DNA from: Streptacidiphilus jeojiense
GTDB lineage: Bacteria > Actinomycetota > Actinomycetes > Streptomycetales > Streptomycetaceae
DNA: 64,000 bases
Assembly: GCF_000719095.1 (NCBI RefSeq)
Contig: NZ_JOEH01000008.1
Location: 186,001-250,000 of the forward strand
Reading direction: 5' to 3'
Positions 9,862-19,053 of this stretch are shown in pieces; the stretch's first letter is position 1; each line of letters opens with the position of its first letter. Below the pieces are notes generated by a model, which saw only the letters and a list, made by a program, of their open reading frames with translations, had not been told where the DNA came from and made no database searches. The translations under genes and the position numbers were made by a program.

Positions 9862-10461
9862 TCAGTACGTGGCGACCGCCCGCTGCTCAGCCATCAGATG
9901 CTCCACCAGTGCCAGCAGCAGGTCGCGGCTGACGTCGCGCCGGCGCAGGTCGCCCATCAGGATCGGCACCCTCGGGTCCAGGTCCAGCGCGTCGCGGATC
10001 TCCGGAAGGGTGCGGTCCTGGCGGCCGTCGAAGCAGTTGACGCCGACCACGAAGGGGATGCCGCGGTTCTCGAAGAAGTCGATGGAGCCGAAGCTGCTCT
10101 CCAGCCGCCGGGTGTCGGCGAGCACCACCGCGCCCAGCGCGCCGTGCACCAGGTCGTTCCACATGAACCAGAAGCGCTCCTGGCCCGGGGTGCCGAACAG
10201 GTACACCACCAGTTGCGGGCTGACGGTGATCCGGCCGAAGTCCAGCGCCACCGTGGTGGTGGTCTTCTGCTCCACCCCGCCGATGTCGTCCACACCGACG
10301 CCGGCGACGGTCAGGTGCTCCTCGGTGCGCAGCGGCGCCACCTCGCTCACCGCCCCCACCATGGTGGTCTTGCCCACGCCGAAACCGCCGGCGATCAGGA
10401 TCTTCACCGCAGCGGGTGCTTCCGCTGCGGAGACCCGGTTGTCAGAGTCTGAGTAGGCCAT
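9862..10461 (-). CDS. cvnD: Conservon GTPase-like protein CvnD
   Basis: A 199-residue small GTP/ATP-binding protein of the Streptomyces conservon family. P-loop GGFGVGKTT (25-33), a switch II-like GTPGQERF (90-97) and a degenerate specificity motif NCFD (142-145) match MglA/Ras-like conservon GTPases. In conservons it works with the sensor-like CvnA and the roadblock protein CvnB in a membrane-proximal complex reminiscent of G-protein signalling. The gene overlaps cvnC by 20 nt. No P450 gene of the CvnE type follows. Confidence 0.95.
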   Translation of the reverse strand: MAYSDSDNRVSAAEAPAAVKILIAGGFGVGKTTMVGAVSEVAPLRTEEHLTVAGVGVDDIGGVEQKTTTTVALDFGRITVSPQLVVYLFGTPGQERFWFMWNDLVHGALGAVVLADTRRLESSFGSIDFFENRGIPFVVGVNCFDGRQDRTLPEIRDALDLDPRVPILMGDLRRRDVSRDLLLALVEHLMAEQRAVATY

Positions 10462-10831
10462 CTCTCACCGCCTGAAGAAGGGTCATGTCAGGACCTGCGC
10501 CCACGGCGATCTTCAACGGCGGCCGTGCGGTCACTCCGCCGAGTTCGATCAGGTCCGCGATGAGGATCTTGGTGATCGCCACCGGCAGGTTGAGTCCGGC
10601 TGCCACCTCGGCCAGCGCCACCGGCCTGCCGCACTGCTGCAGGATCAGCCGGTGCTCGGGTTGCAGGCCCCGGGTGACCGGCTGCTCGGCCGGCCAGGGC
10701 ACGGTGGCGATCACCGTGATCAGGGTCAGGTCGTCGCGTGCCGAGGTGGTCCGCCCATGGGTGATGGTGTACGGCCGGACCAGGGTCTGCTCCGGGTCCT
10801 GGTCGTCGTTCTCCTCGGTCCAGTGGTTCAC
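10442..10831 (-). CDS. cvnC: Conservon DUF742 protein CvnC
   Basis: A 129-residue DUF742 protein. The diagnostic motif RPYTITHGRT is at residues 19-28, followed by a predicted winged-helix-like region (GRPVALAEVAAGLNLPVAI). Its biochemical role is unresolved in the family; it is always found between the roadblock and GTPase genes of conservons, as here. The start overlaps cvnB's stop as ATGA, and its end overlaps cvnD by 20 nt, so the operon is tightly coupled. Confidence 0.95.
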   Translation of the reverse strand: MNHWTEENDDQDPEQTLVRPYTITHGRTTSARDDLTLITVIATVPWPAEQPVTRGLQPEHRLILQQCGRPVALAEVAAGLNLPVAITKILIADLIELGGVTARPPLKIAVGAGPDMTLLQAVRDGLLRL

Positions 10832-11262
10832 CCACGAACACCGCCCTCCGCGTTCATCCCGGTGACCCGTACCTCGGTGCCCAGTCGCTGTCCGACCTGG
10901 AGCACCAGGGTGTGCATGGCCACGGCCATCACTTCGGCGTCGACCTCCTGGCCGGCCACCACCGCCAGATGGGTGCCCCGGCCGGCGGCGCTGATGAACA
11001 GCCAGAGGTCGGCGAGTTCGACGATGACCTGCTGGACCGGTCCCCCGCCGAACACCTCGCCCACCCCGCGGGCCAGGCTCTGCTGGCCGGTGGCGATGGC
11101 GGCCAGCCGCTCGGCGTCGGCGCGGGCGACGCCGGCGGACTGGCTGACCACCAGTCCGTCGTCGGACAGCACGATGGCGTTCCTGGTGCCGGGTACCTGG
11201 TCGACCAGCCGGTCGAGCAACCAGTCGAGGTCCTCGTTGGTGGCTGTGGTGCGCTGTGTCAT
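10828..11262 (-). CDS. cvnB: Conservon roadblock/LC7 protein CvnB
   Basis: A 144-residue roadblock/LC7-domain protein with the usual opening (DLDWLLDRLVDQVPGTRNAI) and the hydrophobic dimer core. In bacteria these act as GTPase-activating or scaffold partners of MglA-like GTPases, here the CvnD product. The ATG at 11262 overlaps the cvnA stop (ATGA), and its own stop overlaps cvnC's start the same way. Confidence 0.95.
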   Translation of the reverse strand: MTQRTTATNEDLDWLLDRLVDQVPGTRNAIVLSDDGLVVSQSAGVARADAERLAAIATGQQSLARGVGEVFGGGPVQQVIVELADLWLFISAAGRGTHLAVVAGQEVDAEVMAVAMHTLVLQVGQRLGTEVRVTGMNAEGGVRG

Positions 11263-13787
11263 CTTCCGTCTTCCTTCCGGGTGCGGTCGTGACCCGGTGA
11301 GGGGTGGGTGGGGTGGTGGTCGGGGTCGGTGGCCAGCCGGGCCAGCCGGGACTGGCGCTGGAAGGCGCCGACGGCGGCCCCGGAGCGGCGCGGTTCGCCG
11401 CGCCGCGGCAGGGGCTGCGCGGCGGACGCGGCGTAGGGCCCGTCGTCGTCGTACCGGGGCGGCGGCTCCTGGAGTCCGGCGGCCAGGCTGGCCTGACGCA
11501 CCCGTTTGGGCAGCGGCTCCAGCCGCTTGGGCGCGGTGGCCGCGGCCGCCGGGGCGGACGGCTCGATCCAGGGGCCGATCAGCGGACGGGCGAACACCTC
11601 CTCGTGCTCGGCGGGGTAGGCGTGCGGACCGACGGGTTCGCCGGAGCCGGTGGAGCCGGGGCCGCCGTACGGGTCGTCCAGGTAGTCGGAGCCTGCGGGC
11701 CCGGAGCCGGGGTCCTCGATCACCGAGAGCTGGGCCGGGGGCGGCGGATAGCCGTTCGGCGCCTCCTGGACCGGCCGCCGCTCCTCCGCGATCAGCTCCG
11801 GCGGGATCAGCACCACCACCCGGGTACCGCCGAAGGAGGAGGGCCGCAGCTCCACCTTGAGGCCCAGGTTGGCGGCGAGCCGGGCGACCACGTACAGGCC
11901 CAGCCGGGCGTCGTCGGCCCGGGAGATCACGTCCATCCGGGGCGGGGCCACCATCAGCTGGTTGGCCTCGGCGTACTGCTCGGGGTCCATGCCCATGCCG
12001 CGGTCCTCGATCTCGATGGCCAGGCCGCGTCCCACCCGGGCGGCGGAGACCTCCACCGGGGAGGGCGGCTTGGAGAAGGTGACCGCGTTCTCCATCAGCT
12101 CGGCCAGCACGTGCACCATCGGTCCGACCGCGCGCTCGGACAGCAGCGACTGGCCCTCGGTCTCGATCCGGATCCGGCGGTAGTCCTGCACCTCGCCCTG
12201 CGCCGAACGCAGCACGTCGAGCAGCATCACCGGTTTGCGCCAGCGCCGTTGCGGCTGTCCCCCGCCCAGGATCACCAGGTTCTCCTCGTAGCGCCGCAGC
12301 CGGGCCGCCAGGTGGTCGAGGTCGAACAGGCCCTCCAGCACCTCGGCGTCCTCGTGCCGCCGCTCCATCTCGCCGAGCCTTTTCATCTGCATGCCGATCA
12401 GCAGCTGGGTGCGCCGGGCGATGCGTTGCAGCAGTCGTTCGAAGCCGCGGTACTGCTCGGCCTGGCGTACCGCGGTCTCCAGGGAGGTGGTCCTGGCCTG
12501 GTTGAGGGCCTGGCCGAGAGTGCCGAGTTCGTCGCTGCCGTGGTCGATCTCGGGCAGCTCGGCGTCCAGGTCCACCGTCTCGCCGCGGCCCAGCCGGTCC
12601 ACCAGGTCCGGCAGCCGGGTCTGCATGTCGCCGGCGGCGTCGCGCAGCGCGAAGATCCGGCGGCGCAGCACCCAGGTGAGCCGGATGGAGATCAGCATCA
12701 CCAGGAGCACGGCGCCGCCGCCGACCGCGCTGTTGGTGACCAGCGTGGACAGCAGGCCGTCGAGCCGGTTGGCGGAGATGCTGATGTTGTAGGCGCCGAA
12801 CTGGCTGCCGAGGTCGTTCAACCGGGGTGCGACTCCGCCGAGGGCCGCCTGCCACTGCTTGCCGATCTGGGCGGGCACGTCGGAGCGTCCGCTGCCGTCG
12901 ACCGGGGCGGTCAGCACCGCGTTCTCCACCGCGGTCTTCTGCTTCCAGCCCGACCCGGACAGCACGCCCTGGTACAGCGTGGCGAACTGGGCCGGCAGCA
13001 GCGGGATGACCTGGTTGTTGTACAGGTCCTGCTGGGCGCCGACCAGTTGGGCGATCTGGATGCGCTGGCTGCTGGAGAAGTGGCCGCTCACCGTCCCGGC
13101 GGTGAAGATCGCGCTCTCCCGGGAGATCATCTCCAGGGCCCACTGGGCCGGCATCACCGGCCGGCCGATGGTGGCCAGGTCGGCGATGTTCACGTCGAAG
13201 TAGGTGTTGAACAGCCCCAGGTCGTGGGCGATGACCGCGGTGTAGCTGTCGAAGGTCTGCTGCTGGCCGGCGGTCCCCTTGTCCATCGCGCTGCGGAATC
13301 CGGCCAGTTGATTCACCCCCGGACTGGCCGTCAGGAAGTTGGTGATCATGCTGCTGGGATTGGTGGCGGACACGGCCTGCACGCTGGCCACGGCCGCGTC
13401 GGTGGCCTGCCGCTGGGTCGCCAGCTGCTTCCGGTAGGCGTTCGGGTCGGCGATCGCGGCGGCGCTCAGCTGCCGCTCCGCCTGCAGGTTGTAGAAGACC
13501 GCGTAGATCGGGGCGGCGCCGGCCTTGCCGACCGTGTTGCGGTCGTTGGCGGTGTGCCAGTTGTCGTACAGCTGCACCGAGTTCATCGCCCACAGGACGA
13601 CGACCGCGATGGTGGGCACCAGGGCCAGGATCAGCAGGACGGTCCGCAGCGAGAGCTGCCGGGCCGGCCCGCGCCGCGGCGCCGCGGCTGCCGGCGCTTC
13701 GTCGCCGGTCCCCGCCCCGTCCGTCGAATCCTCTTCGGCCTGTCGTGTCGCCGCTCTTGCATGGAGTGCCACAGAAGTCCCCGGCAT
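11259..13787 (-). CDS. cvnA: Conservon sensor histidine kinase-like protein CvnA
   Basis: An 842-residue membrane sensor. Transmembrane helix 1 at about 49-68, an extracytoplasmic nitrate/nitrite-sensing (NIT)-type helical domain at about 70-345, helix 2 at about 352-374, a HAMP-like linker, then a HATPase_c domain with N-box HVLAELMENAVTFS (559-572), G1 box DRGMGM (595-600) and G2 region around 626-638. The region before the ATPase lacks a clear phosphorylatable H-box, as is usual for CvnA proteins. A proline-rich disordered tail covers about 665-842. First gene of the cvnA-B-C-D operon; the conservon is complete except for the optional P450. Confidence 0.93.
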   Translation of the reverse strand: MPGTSVALHARAATRQAEEDSTDGAGTGDEAPAAAAPRRGPARQLSLRTVLLILALVPTIAVVVLWAMNSVQLYDNWHTANDRNTVGKAGAAPIYAVFYNLQAERQLSAAAIADPNAYRKQLATQRQATDAAVASVQAVSATNPSSMITNFLTASPGVNQLAGFRSAMDKGTAGQQQTFDSYTAVIAHDLGLFNTYFDVNIADLATIGRPVMPAQWALEMISRESAIFTAGTVSGHFSSSQRIQIAQLVGAQQDLYNNQVIPLLPAQFATLYQGVLSGSGWKQKTAVENAVLTAPVDGSGRSDVPAQIGKQWQAALGGVAPRLNDLGSQFGAYNISISANRLDGLLSTLVTNSAVGGGAVLLVMLISIRLTWVLRRRIFALRDAAGDMQTRLPDLVDRLGRGETVDLDAELPEIDHGSDELGTLGQALNQARTTSLETAVRQAEQYRGFERLLQRIARRTQLLIGMQMKRLGEMERRHEDAEVLEGLFDLDHLAARLRRYEENLVILGGGQPQRRWRKPVMLLDVLRSAQGEVQDYRRIRIETEGQSLLSERAVGPMVHVLAELMENAVTFSKPPSPVEVSAARVGRGLAIEIEDRGMGMDPEQYAEANQLMVAPPRMDVISRADDARLGLYVVARLAANLGLKVELRPSSFGGTRVVVLIPPELIAEERRPVQEAPNGYPPPPAQLSVIEDPGSGPAGSDYLDDPYGGPGSTGSGEPVGPHAYPAEHEEVFARPLIGPWIEPSAPAAAATAPKRLEPLPKRVRQASLAAGLQEPPPRYDDDGPYAASAAQPLPRRGEPRRSGAAVGAFQRQSRLARLATDPDHHPTHPSPGHDRTRKEDGR

Positions 13788-13877
13788 GTCAGCAATGGCG
13801 GACTACTCCGATTGGGGTCCGCGCCGTGTCAGCGGAGCCTACTAGTAGATCAACCCTTTTCAATACGGTTTGCTATC

Positions 13878-13893
13878 CGATCGGCACCGATCG
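13878..13893. promoter_or_regulatory. 16-bp palindrome between cvnA and the acyl-CoA operon
   Basis: CGATCGG-CA-CCGATCG is an inverted repeat with 7-bp arms in the 389-bp gap (13788-14176) between the divergent cvnA and AcuI-type genes. The gap is relatively AT-rich around 13840-13990 and probably holds both promoters. I cannot assign a binding protein, and I see no other gene in the gap. Confidence 0.35.
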
Positions 13894-14176
13894 TTCTCCG
13901 GCACCGTAGTGACACGTGGGTTGACGGTCCGTCCTCGCCTGTGGAAGCATCATACTCGCTAGAGAGAATGTGATTCTTGATATCGAGATTGAGCTACTTC
14001 CCACATCTGAGGGCCCGTCGGTGCCTATGGCGGCCGGTGATCATGCCCTCGGCGGGAGGCGCCACTGCCGCAGATGCGGGCCGCGCTCGGTTGTGAAGAT
14101 CAACTGGATACCCCGACTCTCCAGGATCGAGACTGCCCTTACCATGCGCGAAGCCGAGAAGGGACAGGCTCTCCGA

Positions 14177-15160
14177 ATGTTTTCGGCAATTCTGATCGAG
14201 AAAGGCGAGGCGGGGCAGTCGGCTGCGCTCGCGAACCTGGCCGAGGCCGAGCTTCCGGACGGCGACGTCAGCATCGACGTCGCCTATTCGACGCTCAATT
14301 ACAAGGACGGCCTCGCCATCACCGGCGCCTCCCCGGTGGTACGCCGGTTCCCGATGGTGCCCGGCATCGACCTCGCCGGGGTGGTCACCGCCAGCACCCA
14401 CCCGGCCTGGCGGCAGGGCGACCGGGTGGTGCTCAACGGCTGGGGCGTCGGCGAGAGCCACTGGGGCGGCCTGGCCCAGCGCGCCCGCGTCAACGGGGAC
14501 TGGCTGGTGCCGCTGCCCGCCGACTTCACCGCCCGTCAGGCGATGGCCATCGGCACCGCCGGCTACACGGCGGCCCTGTGCGTGGACGCCCTGCTGGACC
14601 ACGGAGTGCGCCCGGACCAGGGCGAGATCCTGGTGACCGGGGCCACCGGCGGCGTCGGCAGCGTCGCGATCACCCTGCTGACCGCGGCCGGCTTCACGGT
14701 GGCCGCGGCGACCGGCAAGGCCAGCGAGGCCGACTACCTCCAGCAGCTCGGCGCCGCGACGGTACTGGACCGCGCCGAGCTGGCCGGGGCCGGAAAGCCG
14801 CTGCAGAAGGAGCGCTGGGCCGGCGTCGTCGACGCCGTGGGCAGCCACACGCTGGCGAACGCCTGCGCCCAGACCCGGTACGGCGGCGCGGTCGCCGCCT
14901 GCGGCCTGGCCCAGGGCATGGACTTCCCCGCGTCGGTGGCCCCGTTCATCCTGCGCGGGGTGTCGCTGCTGGGCATCGACAGCGTGATGGCGCCGGCCGG
15001 ACCGCGCACGGCGGCCTGGGCCCGGCTGGCACGCGATCTGGACGCGATCGCCCTGGAGGTGATCGCCCAGGAGGTCGCCCTGGGCGAGGCCGTGGCCGCA
15101 GCGGGCCAACTCATGGACGGCAAGGTGCGGGGCCGCATCCTCGTCGACGTCAACCGGTAG
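14177..15160 (+). CDS. AcuI/YhdH-type NADPH-dependent quinone/acrylyl-CoA reductase
   Basis: A 327-residue medium-chain dehydrogenase/reductase of the YhdH/AcuI subgroup, which reduces acryloyl-CoA and similar 2-enoyl-CoA substrates. The subgroup signature [11 protein letters not shown] is at 37-47 and the NADPH motif GATGGVGS at 155-162; no zinc ligands are present, as expected. The ATG at 14177 gives the family length (about 325) and the normal MFxAI opening; in-frame codons upstream add non-conserved sequence. It leads a four-gene unit with a MaoC-type dehydratase, an acyl-CoA synthetase and an esterase, consistent with CoA-thioester chemistry. Confidence 0.88.
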   Translation: MFSAILIEKGEAGQSAALANLAEAELPDGDVSIDVAYSTLNYKDGLAITGASPVVRRFPMVPGIDLAGVVTASTHPAWRQGDRVVLNGWGVGESHWGGLAQRARVNGDWLVPLPADFTARQAMAIGTAGYTAALCVDALLDHGVRPDQGEILVTGATGGVGSVAITLLTAAGFTVAAATGKASEADYLQQLGAATVLDRAELAGAGKPLQKERWAGVVDAVGSHTLANACAQTRYGGAVAACGLAQGMDFPASVAPFILRGVSLLGIDSVMAPAGPRTAAWARLARDLDAIALEVIAQEVALGEAVAAAGQLMDGKVRGRILVDVNR

Positions 15161-15172
15161 TCAGGAGCACCT

Positions 15173-16351
15173 GTGAGCAAGTCTGTCGAACTCGACCTCT
15201 CCGACGTCGACCACCGCGTGGGCAAGCCGGTCGGCGGCGGCCAGCTGTGGGACCCGTGCAGTTCCACCGACATCCGCCGCTGGGTGATGGCGATGGACTA
15301 CCCCAACCCGCTGCACTGGGACCAGGAGTTCGCCCGCGACTCCAGGTTCGGCGGCCTGATCGCGCCGCAGTCGATCGCCGTGGGCCTGGACTACGGACAC
15401 GGCGCCGCGCCCGCCTGCGTCGGCCACATCCCCGACAGCCACCTGATCTTCGGCGGCGAGGAGTGGTGGTTCTACGGCTGCCCGGTGCGGGTGGGCGACC
15501 AGCTGTTCCAGGAACGGCGGTTCCACGACTACAAGGTGACCGAGACCAAGTTCGCCGGACCCACCATGTTCGCGCGCGGCGACACCACCCACACCAACCA
15601 GCACGGCACCCTGGTGGCGCGCGAGCGGTCGACCGCGATCCGCTACCTCTCCGCCGAGGCCGAGAAGCGCGGGATGTACCAGAGCCAGCTCGGCGCGGTG
15701 AAGCAGTGGACCGAGGCCGAACTGGTCGAGCTGGAGCAGCTGCGCCGCGACTGGCTGATGTCCAACCGCACCGGCGTCTCGCCGCGCTTCGACGAGGTCA
15801 AGGTCGGCGACCGGCTGCCACGGCGGGTGCTCGGCCCGCACAGCATCGCCAGCTTCACCACCGAGTACCGCGCCTTCGTCTTCAACATCTGGGGCACCTT
15901 CCGCTGGGTCTCCCCGCCCGGCGTCGAGGACCCCTGGGTCTACCAGGACCCGGGCTGGACCGAGGGCTTCGCCTTCGACGAGGAGGACGCCAGGATCGAC
16001 CCGCGCAAGCGCGACGGACTGTACGTCGGCCCCTCGCGCGGCCACATCGACGCGGCCAGGGCCGGCCAGGTCGGCATGGCCCGCGCCTACGGCTACGGCG
16101 CCACGATGGGCGCCTGGTGCACCGACTACCTCGCCTACTGGGCCGGCCACGACGGCATGGTGCGCCACTCCAGGTCCAGCTTCCGCGGGCCCGCCTTCGA
16201 GGGCGACGCCACCTACTTCGACGCCGAGGTGGTCGGCAAGGAGCGGGAGTCGGTCTGGGGCGTGCCGCTGGTCCAGGTCAAGCTGCGGCTCACCAACCAG
16301 AACGGCGACGTGGTGGTGGACTGCACGGCCGAGGTCGAGCTGCCGCTCTAG
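15173..16351 (+). CDS. MaoC-like double-hotdog dehydratase
   Basis: A 392-residue protein with two hotdog regions of the FAS1 dehydratase / MaoC type. The N-terminal half has a substrate-side hotdog (NPLHWDQEFARDSRFGGLIA), and the C-terminal half repeats the theme (YGATMGAWCTDYLAYWAGHDG). Family members hydrate 2-enoyl-CoA or dehydrate 3-hydroxyacyl-CoA. It starts with GTG, has AGGAG 5-9 nt upstream, and begins 12 bp after the AcuI-type gene. Joint presence with an enoyl-CoA reductase and a CoA ligase suggests a short CoA-linked pathway; the substrate is unknown. Confidence 0.82.
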   Translation: MSKSVELDLSDVDHRVGKPVGGGQLWDPCSSTDIRRWVMAMDYPNPLHWDQEFARDSRFGGLIAPQSIAVGLDYGHGAAPACVGHIPDSHLIFGGEEWWFYGCPVRVGDQLFQERRFHDYKVTETKFAGPTMFARGDTTHTNQHGTLVARERSTAIRYLSAEAEKRGMYQSQLGAVKQWTEAELVELEQLRRDWLMSNRTGVSPRFDEVKVGDRLPRRVLGPHSIASFTTEYRAFVFNIWGTFRWVSPPGVEDPWVYQDPGWTEGFAFDEEDARIDPRKRDGLYVGPSRGHIDAARAGQVGMARAYGYGATMGAWCTDYLAYWAGHDGMVRHSRSSFRGPAFEGDATYFDAEVVGKERESVWGVPLVQVKLRLTNQNGDVVVDCTAEVELPL

Positions 16352-16355
16352 CCCC

Positions 16356-16376
16356 CGGCCGGGGACACCCCGGCCG
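16356..16376 (+). other. Intra-operon hairpin
   Basis: CGGCCGGGG and CCCCGGCCG form a perfect 9-bp stem with a 3-nt loop in the 50-bp gap between the MaoC-type and acyl-CoA synthetase genes. It could act as an attenuator or mRNA-stability element. It lies ahead of a strong ribosome site (AAGGAGGTG), so transcription is unlikely to end fully here. Confidence 0.45.
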
Positions 16377-16401
16377 CGAGACGCGAAGGAGGTGGTCGGC
16401 G

Positions 16402-18096
16402 ATGGGCGCCGGATCCGAACGTTCCCTCTCACTGGTGTCGGGCCCGCCGCTGGACGCCGAACCGGGGCTCGGCGCACTGACCCTGCCCGGCTTCCTGGAC
16501 CAGGTCACCGCGCTGTACGGCGAGCGCGAGGCGGTGGTGCTGCGCACGCCCGACGGCGTCACCCGGTGGACCTACGCCGAACTCCGGGAGCGCTCGGTCG
16601 AGGTGGCCCGGGCGCTGCGCGCGGGCGGGCTTGACCGGGGCGGCCGGGTCGGTGTGCTGATGACCAACCGGCCGGAGTGGATCGCGGCGGTCTTCGGGAT
16701 CTCGCTCGCCGGGGGCGTGGCGGTCACCCTCAGCACCTTCTCCACCGCCCCGGAGCTGGACCACATGCTGCAGGCCTCCGGCATCTCGGTGCTGCTGTTC
16801 GAGCGCACGGTGCTGACCAAGGACTTCGCCGCCGTGCTGACCGAGCTGGAGCCCGCGATCGGCCGGTCCGCGCCCGGCACGCTCCGGTCGGTGCGCTTCC
16901 CGTTCCTGCGCCGTCTCGCCGTGCTCGGGGAGCCGATGCCCGGCGGCGCACTGGAGCCCTGGGACGGATTCCTGACGCACGGTCAGCAGGAGCCGCGCGA
17001 GCTGGTGGAGGCGACCGCGGCCGCGGTGCGGCCCAGCGACCCGGCCGTGCTGTTCTTCTCCTCCGGCTCCACCAGCAGGCCCAAGGGCATCCTCAGCGCG
17101 CACCGCGGCGTGACCATCCAGATGTGGCGCTGCCGGCGGATGTACGGCTTCGGTCCGCAGGACCGGGTCCGCTGCTGGACGGCCAACGGTCTGTTCTGGT
17201 CCGGCAACTTCGCCATGGCCCTGGGCGCGACCCTCGCCGCCGGCGGCGCCCTGGTCCTGCAACCGACCTTCGCCGCCGCCGGGGCACTGGAGCTGATGCA
17301 GGCGGAACAGGTCACCTTCCCGTTCGCCTGGCCGCACCAGTGGGCGCAGCTGGAGGGCTCGCCCCGGTGGTCCGAGACGGATCTGAGCAGCATGCGGTTC
17401 GTGGACTTCAACACCCCGATCGCGGGCCACCCCACGGTGTCGGCCAGGTGGTTCGAGCCCGGCCACGCCTACGGCAACACCGAGACCTTCACCATCACCA
17501 CCTGCTTCCCCGCCAACACCCCGCCCGAGGTCCACTGCGGCAGCAGCGGCGAGGCACTGCCCGGAGTGACCGTCAAGATCGTCGACCCGCTCACCGGCAC
17601 CGTCCTGCCACGGGGCGAACGCGGCGAGATCTGCGTCAAGGGCCCCACGCTGATGCTGGGCTACCTCGGCACCCCGCTGGACGAGACGCTCGACGCCGAG
17701 GGCTTCTTCCGCTCGGGTGACGGCGGCCGTCTCGACGACGGCGGCCTGCTGCACTGGGAGGGCCGGCTCACCGACATCATCAAGACCGGCGGCGCCAACG
17801 TCTCCCCGCTGGAGGTGGACGAGGCGCTGACCGGCTGTCCCGGGGTCAGGGTGGCGCAGACCGTCGGCGTGCCGCACGAGACCCTCGGCGAGCTCGTGGT
17901 CGCCTGTATCGTGCCGCAGCAGGGCGTGGACCTCGACGCCGAGACGATCCGTACCTTCCTGCGGGAGCGGCTGGCGAGCTACAAGGTGCCCCGCCACGTC
18001 CTGTTCTTCCGCGAGGACGAGATCGCGCTCACCGGCAACGCCAAGATCAAGTCCAGCGAGCTGCGGCAACTGGCCGCGGAGCGCCTGAAGAAGTAG
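16402..18096 (+). CDS. AMP-dependent acyl-CoA synthetase (class I adenylate-forming)
   Basis: A 564-residue ANL-superfamily ligase that would activate a carboxylic acid with ATP and CoA. Core motif SSGSTSRPKG is at 220-229, the adenylate-binding YGNTETF-type motif is present, GDGGRLDDGG corresponds to A8, and the C-terminal catalytic lysine region is TGNAKIKSSELR. The start has an ideal AAGGAGGTG ribosome site at 16386-16394; the far longer open frame upstream overlaps the other operon genes and is not coding. Substrate specificity is not readable from the sequence. Confidence 0.92.
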   Translation: MGAGSERSLSLVSGPPLDAEPGLGALTLPGFLDQVTALYGEREAVVLRTPDGVTRWTYAELRERSVEVARALRAGGLDRGGRVGVLMTNRPEWIAAVFGISLAGGVAVTLSTFSTAPELDHMLQASGISVLLFERTVLTKDFAAVLTELEPAIGRSAPGTLRSVRFPFLRRLAVLGEPMPGGALEPWDGFLTHGQQEPRELVEATAAAVRPSDPAVLFFSSGSTSRPKGILSAHRGVTIQMWRCRRMYGFGPQDRVRCWTANGLFWSGNFAMALGATLAAGGALVLQPTFAAAGALELMQAEQVTFPFAWPHQWAQLEGSPRWSETDLSSMRFVDFNTPIAGHPTVSARWFEPGHAYGNTETFTITTCFPANTPPEVHCGSSGEALPGVTVKIVDPLTGTVLPRGERGEICVKGPTLMLGYLGTPLDETLDAEGFFRSGDGGRLDDGGLLHWEGRLTDIIKTGGANVSPLEVDEALTGCPGVRVAQTVGVPHETLGELVVACIVPQQGVDLDAETIRTFLRERLASYKVPRHVLFFREDEIALTGNAKIKSSELRQLAAERLKK

Positions 18097-18120
18097 GCAG
18101 AGGCAAGAGGGAGCCGCCGT

Positions 18121-19047
18121 ATGTCCGTTCTGGCAAGGCCCGCGGTCGCCGCCCTGGCCGCGAAGGGCTTTCAGCGTCTGGTCCGGCTGAGCGAGCGCCG
18201 CAGCTCACCGGTGCGCTTCCCGGAGTTCCCGGGCAACACCCGCGAGCTGACGATCCCCACCTCGATCGGACCCGCGCGCGCCGTGGTGTACTCCCCCGCG
18301 GACGGCGACGAGCTGCCCCCGGTGCACGTCAACTTCCACGGCGGCGGCTACGTCCTGCCGCTGACACAGCTCGACGACCCGCTCTGCCGCTGCCTCGCCG
18401 CCCAGGCGGGAGTCGTCGTGGTCAATGTCGACTACGTGCTCGCCCCGCAGCACCGCTTCCCCGCACCGCCCCGCCAGGCCTTCGAGGTGGTGCGGTGGGT
18501 AGCCGAGCACGGTGCCGAGCACGGCTGGGACGGCGCCAGGCTCTCCATCGGCGGCCAGAGCGCGGGCGGCGGCCTCGCTGCTGCCGTGGCCCGGCAGGCC
18601 CTGGAGCAGGGCGGCCCCGCCATCGCCCTCCAGGTCCTGCACTACCCGCCGCTCGACCTGGCCACCGGCTTCAGGGACAAGGGCACACCGATCAAGGGCT
18701 CCGAACTGCGGCCGTGGATGGCCGAGATCTTCAACAACTCCTACATCCCGAACCCGCAGCACCGCACCGACCGCCTGGCCTCCCCCGCCCACCCGACGGA
18801 CACCACCGACCTCACCGGCATCGCCCCGGGCCTGGTCATCACCGCCGAACTCGACCTGCTCCGCCCGGAGGCCGAGCACTACGCCGAACGCCTACGCACC
18901 GCCGGGGCACTGATCGAACTCCACAACGTGGCCGGAGCCGACCACGGCTACGACGTCAGAAACGACGAAAGGGCCAGGGAGATCTACACCCTGATCGCCA
19001 CTCAACTCCGGCGAACCGCCACCCGGGGCGGTGCAGTCGGCGGGTAA
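18121..19047 (+). CDS. Alpha/beta hydrolase, HSL-type esterase
   Basis: A 308-residue alpha/beta hydrolase_3 (hormone-sensitive-lipase-like) enzyme. Oxyanion-hole motif HGGG at 73-76, nucleophile Ser147 in GQSAGG, predicted acid Asp245 (ELDLLRPE) and His275 (ADHGYD) form the full triad. There is no signal peptide, so it is cytoplasmic and probably cleaves small acyl esters. It starts 25 bp after the acyl-CoA synthetase and closes the four-gene unit; it is convergent with the Fic gene. Confidence 0.9.
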   Translation: MSVLARPAVAALAAKGFQRLVRLSERRSSPVRFPEFPGNTRELTIPTSIGPARAVVYSPADGDELPPVHVNFHGGGYVLPLTQLDDPLCRCLAAQAGVVVVNVDYVLAPQHRFPAPPRQAFEVVRWVAEHGAEHGWDGARLSIGGQSAGGGLAAAVARQALEQGGPAIALQVLHYPPLDLATGFRDKGTPIKGSELRPWMAEIFNNSYIPNPQHRTDRLASPAHPTDTTDLTGIAPGLVITAELDLLRPEAEHYAERLRTAGALIELHNVAGADHGYDVRNDERAREIYTLIATQLRRTATRGGAVGG

Positions 19048-19053
19048 CCGGTC

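Noticed and set aside
17445..17470. tRNA-like TPsiC sequence (GGTTCGAGCCC)
   Set aside because: It lies inside the acyl-CoA synthetase coding frame and has no matching acceptor, D or anticodon arms.
14074..18096. A single 1340-codon open frame on the plus strand
   Set aside because: Its first 776 codons run out of frame through the AcuI- and MaoC-type genes and give Arg/Gly/Pro-rich nonsense; only the part from 16402, with a strong ribosome site, is a gene.
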